From NCBI GenBank assembly GCA_001797815.1, contig MGQK01000123.1, forward strand, positions 29,973 to 35,388: a stretch of DNA of 5,416 nt, read 5' to 3'. The notes under the pieces were generated by a model that worked only from the letters and a program-made list of their open reading frames with translations, ran no database searches and was not told the DNA's origin. Positions within the stretch are counted from its first letter, which is position 1, and each line of letters opens with the position of its first letter. The translations under genes and the position numbers were made by a program. Shown here piece after piece: positions 1 to 3,955 of this stretch. Origin of the DNA: Deltaproteobacteria bacterium RBG_13_61_14. GTDB lineage: Bacteria; RBG-13-61-14.

Positions 1-207
1 GTCGGCGAAGCCGCGGCCCACGTCAGCGAGGCGACGCGAAGCAAACTTCCGCAGATTCCCTGGGCTCGAATCGTGGGGATGAGACACCGCTTGGTCCATG
101 TCTATTTTGAGGTTGATCTCGATCTGGTTTGGGACACGATCACCTTGGATCTCCCGCCCCTGGTTGCGGAGCTGGAAAAGATCTTGGAAAAAGAGCCGGG
201 GGCTTGA
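1..207 (+). CDS. HepT-like (DUF86) ribonuclease toxin, C-terminal part (5' end outside window)
   Basis: The open frame enters from the left edge and ends at TGA 205-207, giving the last 68 residues. Seen: an IPWARIVGMRHRLVHVYF stretch at visible residues 19-36 carries Arg28, His33 and Tyr35, which fits the R-x4-H-x-Y signature of HepT/DUF86 proteins, followed by a DLDLVWDTITLDLPPLVAELEKIL helix typical of the family's C terminus. Known: HepT proteins are about 110-140 residues, act as HEPN-fold RNases, and are usually paired with a MNT-type minimal nucleotidyltransferase antitoxin that blocks or AMPylates the toxin near the Tyr. Inferred: roughly the first 45 or more residues and the partner gene lie upstream of the window. 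The motif residues are intact, so nothing visible suggests a dead gene. The last codons and the stop fall inside a direct repeat that recurs at 383-453. Confidence 0.85.
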   Translation, partial: VGEAAAHVSEATRSKLPQIPWARIVGMRHRLVHVYFEVDLDLVWDTITLDLPPLVAELEKILEKEPGA

Positions 208-257
208 TGGCAGCGCGGGCTTGGATGGAGCCTGAAAGCGGACGGGCGAAAGAGCGG
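187..257 (+). repeat. Direct repeat, copy 1 (spans the HepT-like stop codon)
   Basis: This 71-nt stretch aligns with 383-453 at roughly 80-85% by eye with single-base indels. The first core, gagccgggggcttgat, is identical (193-208 and 390-405), as are agcgcgggctt and gatggagc further on. The copy covers the last codons and stop of the HepT-like gene and about 50 nt downstream. Short self-complementary bits lie inside it (AGCC...GGCT). Confidence 0.75.
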
Positions 258-283
258 AGCAAAATATAATTGACACTTTTTCC

Positions 284-342
284 GGGCGCGAATCCAATCG
301 CGCCCTACAAACGCAGCGTAGGGCAGGTTTGGATACCTGCCC
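284..342. repeat. Double-hairpin palindromic element (REP/BIME-like)
   Basis: Two perfect hairpins of identical 8-6-8 geometry lie 15 nt apart. The first is GGGCGCGA (284-291), loop ATCCAA, TCGCGCCC (298-305). The second is GGGCAGGT (321-328), loop TTGGAT, ACCTGCCC (335-342). The spacer contains TAC (306-308) facing GTA (318-320). The element as a whole is an inverted repeat: the two loops are exact complements, and only the inner four stem pairs differ between the halves (GCGA/TCGC against AGGT/ACCT), with pairing kept in both. This is the architecture of bacterial REP/BIME intergenic repeats. Family membership, copy number and any partner transposase cannot be judged from one copy. Confidence 0.75.
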
Positions 343-382
343 GTAAATGTTAAGCATAATCGGCTCTCGTTAATAAAATTCC

Positions 383-453
383 GAAAAAAGAGCCGGGGGC
401 TTGATTGTAGCGCGGGCTTTGATGGAGCATGAAGGCGGGCTGACAAAGAGCGG
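383..453 (+). repeat. Direct repeat, copy 2
   Basis: Second copy of the 187-257 repeat, offset by 197 nt at the core, on the far side of the double-hairpin element. It starts with six A residues before gagcc where copy 1 has five, and has a one-base deletion after gaa near 433. It is not in a coding frame with a recognisable protein. The arrangement repeat, palindrome, repeat could come from a local duplication or from insertion of the central part. Confidence 0.7.
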
Positions 454-489
454 CACGAGATGAGAACTAAAGAATGGGGCCAGGACTTT

Positions 490-545
490 ACTTTACTTTT
501 CACATTTGAATAGAACTATTTTAATCAGATTAGAAATTCCCGACT
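490..545 (+). promoter_or_regulatory. AT-rich probable promoter region upstream of phosphofructokinase
   Basis: This is the most AT-rich part of an otherwise GC-rich window and it sits just upstream of the gene's ribosome binding site. A possible -35 is TTGAAT (506-511), with -10-like TAGAAA (531-536) at a long 19-bp spacing; TATTTT at 517-522 is another candidate -10. No single pairing is convincing, so I call a region and not exact boxes. The adjacent ggggccaggactttac run (476-491) resembles sequence often seen near IS200-like elements, but that is an impression only. Confidence 0.35.
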
Positions 546-569
546 GACCACGAGGTCAAGGAGAACTCC

Positions 570-1673
570 ATGTCTGAAAAACCCATCCGCCGCATCGCCA
601 TCTCCACCGGGGGGGGCGACTGCCCCGGGCTGAACGCGGTGATCCGGGCGGTCGCCTACACCGCGATCAACAGCTTCGGCTGGGAGGTGCTGGGGATCAA
701 GGACAGCTTCGCCGGGCTGATCTACCCCGACCAGATTATGCCCCTGACCCTGGAGACGGTCCGGGACATCCTGCCCCGGGGCGGCACCATCATCGGCACC
801 ACCAACCGGGGCAACCCCTTCAAGTGGGAGCGGGAGAAGGACGGCAAGAAGGAGATCGTGGACTATTCCGACCGGGTGATGGAGAACTTCGCGCACCTGG
901 GGCTGGACGCCCTGATCGTGGTCGGGGGCGACGGGACCATGAAGATCGCCCAGGGCTTTTTCGAGAAGGGGATGCCGGTGGTGGGGGTTCCCAAGACCAT
1001 TGACAACGACTTGAACGCCACCGACGTGACCTTCGGCTTTGACAGCGCGGTCCGGACCGCGAGCGAGGTCTTGGACAAGCTGCGCACCACCGCGGAGAGC
1101 CACCACCGGGTGATGGTGGTGGAAATGATGGGCCGGCACTGCGGCTGGATCGCGCTCCACTCCGGGATCGCCGGTGACGCCCACGTCATCCTCATCCCCG
1201 AGATCCCCTTCTCGATTGACCGGGTCTCTGAGCACCTGCTCGACCGCCAGCGCCGGGGCGCTAACTACTCGATCGTGGTGGTGGCCGAGGGCGCCGCCCC
1301 GATCGGGGGAGACATCAGCGCCATTGACCGCTCGCCCGACGGCACCGTGCGCCTGGGCGGCATGGCCCAGAAGCTGGCGCCGATCATCCAGGAGCGGACC
1401 GGGCTGGAGACCCGGGTGATGATCGTGGGCCACGTCCAGCGGGGCGGCTCGCCCACGGAATTCGACCGCATCCTCGGCACCCGCTACGGAGAGGCCGCGG
1501 TCCACCTCATCGCCCGGCGCGAGTTCGGGAAGATGGTGGCGCTCAAGGGCACGGCCATCGTGGGGGTGTCCATCACCGAGGCCATCGGCGAGACCAAGAA
1601 GGTCTATCCCGACGGCACCCTGGTCAAGGTGGCGCGGAGCATGGGGATTTGCTTCGGGGACGCGAAAACTTGA
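570..1673 (+). CDS. pfkA: 6-phosphofructokinase (PfkA family, mixed-signature group)
   Basis: A 367-residue cytosolic enzyme that phosphorylates fructose 6-phosphate to fructose 1,6-bisphosphate, the committing step of glycolysis. Seen in order: the N-terminal nucleotide loop GGGDCPGLNAVIR (14-26), GGDGT (119-123), the catalytic loop PKTIDND (141-147) with Asp145 as the expected base, MGRHCGW (187-193) for sugar phosphate contact, and GHVQRGGSP (287-295) with the C-terminal sugar phosphate-binding Arg. Length fits the single-domain bacterial family (320-400). Known: Gly after GGD favours ATP and Asp favours pyrophosphate, whereas Lys in PKTIDND is typical of pyrophosphate enzymes and of some ATP enzymes. 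This protein has Gly122 with Lys142, so ATP is the likelier donor, but pyrophosphate use is not excluded. The ATG is preceded by AAGGAG (558-563) with a 6-nt spacer. The gene appears monocistronic, with its own AT-rich upstream region and a hairpin at its stop. Confidence 0.95.
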   Translation: MSEKPIRRIAISTGGGDCPGLNAVIRAVAYTAINSFGWEVLGIKDSFAGLIYPDQIMPLTLETVRDILPRGGTIIGTTNRGNPFKWEREKDGKKEIVDYSDRVMENFAHLGLDALIVVGGDGTMKIAQGFFEKGMPVVGVPKTIDNDLNATDVTFGFDSAVRTASEVLDKLRTTAESHHRVMVVEMMGRHCGWIALHSGIAGDAHVILIPEIPFSIDRVSEHLLDRQRRGANYSIVVVAEGAAPIGGDISAIDRSPDGTVRLGGMAQKLAPIIQERTGLETRVMIVGHVQRGGSPTEFDRILGTRYGEAAVHLIARREFGKMVALKGTAIVGVSITEAIGETKKVYPDGTLVKVARSMGICFGDAKT

Positions 1674-1696
1674 TCCCTCGGCCGAGGGCCTTCAAG
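1669..1696 (+). terminator. Hairpin overlapping the pfkA stop codon, possible weak terminator
   Basis: CTTGA (1669-1673, including the stop) pairs with TCAAG (1692-1696), enclosing a strong inner stem CCCTC (1675-1679) and GAGGG (1684-1688) around GGCC. No T-tract follows, so an intrinsic terminator is not well supported. It may instead be a 3'-end stabilising structure or a Rho-assisted end. Confidence 0.35.
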
Positions 1697-1714
1697 CGCT
1701 GGATGAAAAAAAGA

Positions 1715-1743
1715 TTGACAAGCCGTTCCGGGTGTGGTAAAAG
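1715..1743 (+). promoter_or_regulatory. Sigma-70-type promoter for the atpZ-atpI-atpB-atpE operon
   Basis: A perfect -35 TTGACA (1715-1720) is followed by an exact 17-bp spacer and TAAAAG (1738-1743) as the -10, preceded by TGTGG. Transcription would begin near 1750, leaving a leader of about 70 nt before the GTG start of the first atp gene. An A-run upstream (1706-1712) could act as an UP-like element. No operator or attenuator is evident in the leader. Confidence 0.65.
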
Positions 1744-1817
1744 TTCGCTGATTTTTCAGACGGTGCCGGTCGTTCCCTTCCCGTTTTTTACCCCCCGGAC
1801 GATGGAAAGTCAGCGCC

Positions 1818-2123
1818 GTGCCGGGATCGCCTAAACTATCAGGTCCATGGCCTCAGGGAGGGGGCCCTGACTCGGAGCAGAGTTCGTGGCGCCGCTCCCT
1901 CGGTGTGCTCCTGGGCTTGAGCGCGGTGGGGATCGAGATGGGAGCCGCGGTCGGGATCGGCATCGGCCTGGGCTACTACCTGGATCGCAAGCTCGGAACC
2001 GCACCCTGGCTGTTGCTCTTTCTCAGCGTCTGCGGCCTGGCGGCAGCGGGCCGGGCCTTGGCGCGGCTGATCCGCCGGCTGCAAAAGCCCCTGGATGATG
2101 AGGGCAAGGGCGGTCCCGGATGA
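1818..2123 (+). CDS. atpZ: AtpZ/AtpI-like small membrane protein of the ATP synthase operon (ATPase_gene1 family)
   Basis: A 101-residue protein with two predicted membrane helices, about 29-53 and 64-82. The family hallmark is a glycine-rich first helix (SAVGIEMGAAVGIGIGLG, 35-52, with a buried Glu40) running into GYYLDRKLGTAPWLL (52-66), and it is clear here. Known: such proteins open many atp operons; in alkaliphilic Bacillus AtpZ and AtpI together have been linked to Mg2+/Ca2+ uptake for ATP synthase. The start is the weakest point. GTG 1818 has a modest GGAAAG (1804-1809) 8 nt upstream, the first 25 residues are Pro/Gly-rich and unconserved in style, and GTG at 1905 would be too close to the first helix. 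Its stop overlaps the next start by 4 bases (ATGA), implying coupled translation with atpI. Confidence 0.75.
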   Translation: MPGSPKLSGPWPQGGGPDSEQSSWRRSLGVLLGLSAVGIEMGAAVGIGIGLGYYLDRKLGTAPWLLLFLSVCGLAAAGRALARLIRRLQKPLDDEGKGGPG

Positions 2124-2524
2124 GGAACCCGGCGGAGAGCGCCTTTGTCCGGCGGATCGAGATCTCGCTTACGGTTTATGCCGCGCTGGCGGCGCTGATC
2201 GGCTGGCGGATGCATTCGGCCCGTTTTGCCTGGGGCATTGCCGGCGGCGGAGCCATCACCTACCTCAACTTCCTGGTGGTGGCCGGGCTGGTGGGCAAGG
2301 TGCTGCGGGCGCGGAAAAAAAGGTATTGGGCGGCCTACGCGATGAAGTCGCTCCTGCTCTTCGGGCTGATCGTGGGCCTGATCTATTCCCGGGCGGTGGA
2401 CGCGCTGCCGCTGCTGGTCGGGCTGTTAAGCATCTTTGCCGCGGTCCTCGCAGTGGCGGGGATGTCGGTGGTGGATTATATTCGGCTCCGGAGGAACCTG
2501 CCTCCGGGCCCAGAGGAGAAGTGA
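2120..2524 (+). CDS. atpI: ATP synthase subunit I (AtpI, ATP-synt_I family)
   Basis: A 134-residue inner-membrane protein with four predicted helices, near 13-31, 35-57, 69-89 and 95-118, and a short charged C-terminal tail. The second helix carries GGGAITYLNFLVV (42-54), matching the G...N pattern of the ATP-synt_I family, and Lys76 lies at the start of helix three (AAYAMKSLLLFGLIVG). Known: AtpI assists assembly of the c ring and is not part of the finished enzyme; it is poorly conserved, so recognition rests largely on topology and position directly before atpB. The start ATG overlaps the atpZ stop, and its own TGA shares one base with the atpB ATG, so the three genes are translationally linked. 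The Gln/Gly-poor, Leu-rich composition is ordinary for the family. Confidence 0.85.
   Translation: MRNPAESAFVRRIEISLTVYAALAALIGWRMHSARFAWGIAGGGAITYLNFLVVAGLVGKVLRARKKRYWAAYAMKSLLLFGLIVGLIYSRAVDALPLLVGLLSIFAAVLAVAGMSVVDYIRLRRNLPPGPEEK
2513..2518 (+). promoter_or_regulatory. Ribosome binding site that fixes the atpB start
   Basis: GAGGAG lies 5 nt before ATG 2524. The reading frame is open much further upstream (from about 2095) and an in-frame GTG sits at 2521, but only ATG 2524 has proper spacing and yields a standard-length subunit a that abuts the atpI stop. Confidence 0.8.
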
Positions 2525-3303
2525 TGCACGGCTTCAGCATTGCCGGTCTGTTGTTCCCGCAACATGGCACGCCGCCGCTCTACGGCGCCTTCTTCCAATA
2601 CGTGCCCATCTTCCACGCCGGCCTGGTGTTCTTGCTGATGCTCGGCCTGGTCTTCGCCTTCCGCCGGCAACTGGCCCTGGCCGGGGGCGACATCCTGCCC
2701 CGGGAAAGCTTCGACCTGCGCAACCTCTTCGAGCTCCTGATCGAATACATCGTCGGCCTGATGCGCGACATCATCGGCCCCAAGTACCGCGCCTACGTGC
2801 CCTTAGTCGCCGGCCTCTGGATCTGGATCCTGCTCCAGAACTTCTTCGGGCTGATCCCTTTCTTCGCCCCTCCGACGGACAACGTCAACACCACCGCCAG
2901 CATGGCCATCATCGTCTTCCTGGCCACCCACTACTACGGCATCAAGGTCCACGGCTTCAAATACATCCACCACTTCATCAGCCCGGTCTGGCCGCCCACC
3001 CTGATCCTCATCATCATGAGCCCGATCTACCTGCTGATCGAGCTGATCGGGCACTTCGCCCGCATCCTCTCGCTCTCCATCCGTCTCTTCGCCAACATGT
3101 TCGCCGACCACACCGTGATCTCGATCTTCCTGATGCTGACCGCGCCCTTTATCCCCGCCATCTTCATGGGGATCGGGGTGATCGTGTGTCTCTTGCAGGC
3201 GTTCATCTTCAGCCTGTTGACCATCATTTATATTTCCCTGGCCGTGCACGAGGCCGAGGAGCACGAGGAGCACGGCGAGCACAAGAAAGCCGAGGCCCTT
3301 TAA
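2524..3303 (+). CDS. atpB: F0F1 ATP synthase subunit a
   Basis: A 259-residue multi-helix membrane protein forming the ion half-channels beside the c ring. Membrane stretches fall near 28-47, 91-115, 125-140, 157-182, 184-205 and 209-240. Seen: the essential channel arginine is Arg187 in LSLSIRLFANMFADH (182-196), with Asn191 in the place of E. coli Asn214; Glu173 matches E. coli Glu196 and Gln225 in LLQAFIF matches Gln252. The position of E. coli Glu219 is His196, as in mitochondrial subunits, and the position of His245 is Gly218. FFAPPTDNVNTTASM (113-127) is the usual helix-two entry. The C terminus is rich in His and Glu (242-255), a cytoplasmic or periplasmic tail of unknown role. Length is usual for the family. 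The frame continues open upstream to about 2095, but that stretch is atpI read out of frame. Confidence 0.95.
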   Translation: MHGFSIAGLLFPQHGTPPLYGAFFQYVPIFHAGLVFLLMLGLVFAFRRQLALAGGDILPRESFDLRNLFELLIEYIVGLMRDIIGPKYRAYVPLVAGLWIWILLQNFFGLIPFFAPPTDNVNTTASMAIIVFLATHYYGIKVHGFKYIHHFISPVWPPTLILIIMSPIYLLIELIGHFARILSLSIRLFANMFADHTVISIFLMLTAPFIPAIFMGIGVIVCLLQAFIFSLLTIIYISLAVHEAEEHEEHGEHKKAEAL

Positions 3304-3348
3304 CGCGGGGTCTCGAAGGACTAAAGACAAGAAAGGAGTAGCAATCAG

Positions 3349-3684
3349 ATGTGGAGGAAATGGACGGTAATGGGGATTCTGGGAGGGCTCATCTTCCTGA
3401 TCGCCGCCGCGGCGCTGGCCCAGGAGCATGAGGCCGCGGCTGCCGCGGATACCAGCGGCCGGGCGCTGGGGCTGCTCGCCGCCGGCTTTGGCATCGCCAT
3501 CGCCAGCGCGGCCGGGGCGATTGCCCAGGCACGCACCGCCGCCTCGGCCCTGGAAGGCATCTCCCGCAACCCGGGGGCCGCGGACCGGATGTTCGTGCCC
3601 ATGATCCTGGGCCTGGTCCTGATCGAATCCCTGGTCATCTACACCCTGGTCGTCTCGATCATTATGCTCTTTACCAAGCTCTAA
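3349..3684 (+). CDS. atpE: F0F1 ATP synthase subunit c with N-terminal signal peptide
   Basis: A 111-residue rotor-ring subunit (proteolipid), longer than the usual 70-90 because of a leader. Residues 1-24 look like a signal peptide: Arg3 and Lys4, a hydrophobic core ILGGLIFLIAAAALA, then an AxA-like site (ALA) before QEHEA. The mature part is a helical hairpin, helix one about 38-66 and helix two about 82-108, joined by the polar loop RNP (73-75). The ion-carrying acid is Glu93 in LIESLVIY; Gln60, Ser94 and Tyr98 correspond to Ilyobacter Gln32, Ser66 and Tyr70, but the Thr67 position is Leu95. The usual GxGxGxG of helix one is Ser53-x-Ala55-x-Ala57-x-Ala59. AAAGGAG (3332-3338) lies 10 nt before the ATG. 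Last gene of the visible atp group; the b subunit does not follow. Confidence 0.93.
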   Translation: MWRKWTVMGILGGLIFLIAAAALAQEHEAAAAADTSGRALGLLAAGFGIAIASAAGAIAQARTAASALEGISRNPGAADRMFVPMILGLVLIESLVIYTLVVSIIMLFTKL

Positions 3685-3729
3685 TCCACGGCTGGCATCT
3701 CCGCGGCTCGGGTCAAAATTACGTTGGCG

Positions 3730-3795
3730 GGGCACGGGGTGTCGGCCGGCTTTAGGCCGCCACACTCCGTGCCCTTGCCTTCGGTTTTCGTTCCC
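3730..3795 (+). terminator. Probable Rho-independent terminator after atpE
   Basis: A long hairpin: GGGCACGG (3730-3737) plus a G:U step and GTGT pairs with ACAC, T and CCGTGCCC (3762-3774), and an inner stem CGGCC/GGCCG (3743-3747 with 3755-3759) closes around GGCTTTA with a CC bulge. It is followed by a T-rich stretch (TTGCCTTCGGTTTTCGTT, from 3775). The T-tract is interrupted, so strength is uncertain, but position and stem stability suit the end of the atp operon. Confidence 0.55.
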
Positions 3796-3801
3796 TCTCT
3801 C

Positions 3802-3843
3802 CATCAAAAAGCGAGGGCCTTCCCGCGGGAAGGCCCCCTGATG
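3802..3843 (-). terminator. Perfect palindromic hairpin with a minus-strand T-tract
   Basis: GGGCCTTCCC (3815-3824) and GGGAAGGCCC (3827-3836) are perfect inverted arms separated by GC. CATCA (3802-3806) and TGATG (3839-3843) can extend the stem beyond an internal loop. The + strand has no T-run after the hairpin, whereas AAAAA at 3806-3810 gives TTTTT after the hairpin when read on the minus strand. It is therefore a better terminator for leftward transcription, although no leftward gene is seen; it may back up the + strand end. Confidence 0.45.
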
Positions 3844-3870
3844 AAAAGGTTCGGCTCTTCAAATAGACAT

Positions 3871-3892
3871 CGGGTAACCGGAAAGGTTCCCG
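3871..3892 (+). other. Small hairpin in the leader region of the KamA-family gene
   Basis: CGGG (3871-3874), an unpaired T, and AACC (3876-3879) pair with GGTT (3885-3888) and CCCG (3889-3892) around the loop GGAAA. It is about 64 nt before the start codon and just upstream of the presumed promoter. No known riboswitch fold is recognisable. Confidence 0.3.
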
Positions 3893-3902
3893 GGCGGGAC
3901 AT

Positions 3903-3935
3903 TTGCGGTTCGATGGGTTATCCTCGGTTTATAAG
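3903..3935 (+). promoter_or_regulatory. Weak promoter candidate for the KamA-family gene
   Basis: TATAAG (3930-3935) is a good -10, but the nearest -35-like hexamer, TTGCGG (3903-3908), is 21 bp away, which is too far for a standard sigma-70 site. TTCGAT (3909-3914) is 15 bp away and poor. Placement between the hairpins and the start codon favours some promoter here. Confidence 0.3.
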
Positions 3936-3955
3936 CCAAGAGCAAGGAAACGATC

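Noticed and set aside
207-269. 20-codon frame starting in overlap with the HepT-like stop (TGATG)
   Set aside because: Very short, no ribosome binding site of its own beyond coding sequence, no conserved feature, and it runs through the direct repeat.
270-275. TTGACA hexamer as a -35 box
   Set aside because: No plausible -10 at 16-18 bp; that position falls in the first hairpin of the palindrome, and no gene follows.
102-503. Minus-strand open frame of 133 codons across the repeat-rich spacer
   Set aside because: It reads through the HepT-like gene, both direct repeats and the palindrome; its composition follows the repeats and no domain is visible.
208-569. CRISPR array or tRNA gene in the spacer
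   Set aside because: Only two diverged repeat copies with a palindrome between them, no regular short repeats, and no cloverleaf with TTCGA-type arm was found.
525-1505. Long open frame on the minus strand (326 codons)
   Set aside because: It lies entirely opposite the phosphofructokinase gene, is rich in His, Asp, Gly and Pro as expected of a shadow frame in GC-rich DNA, and has no recognisable motif.
2095-2523. N-terminal extension of the atpB frame
   Set aside because: This part is atpI read in another frame; the ribosome binding site and family length place the start at 2524.
2803-3807. Long open frame on the minus strand (334 codons)
   Set aside because: Antisense to atpB and atpE, with a low-complexity Asp/Gly/Gln/His composition; no family resemblance.
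3685-3955. Lysine riboswitch or other metabolite sensor ahead of the KamA-family gene
   Set aside because: Only simple hairpins are present and the space downstream of the likely promoter is about 20 nt, too short for a lysine riboswitch.
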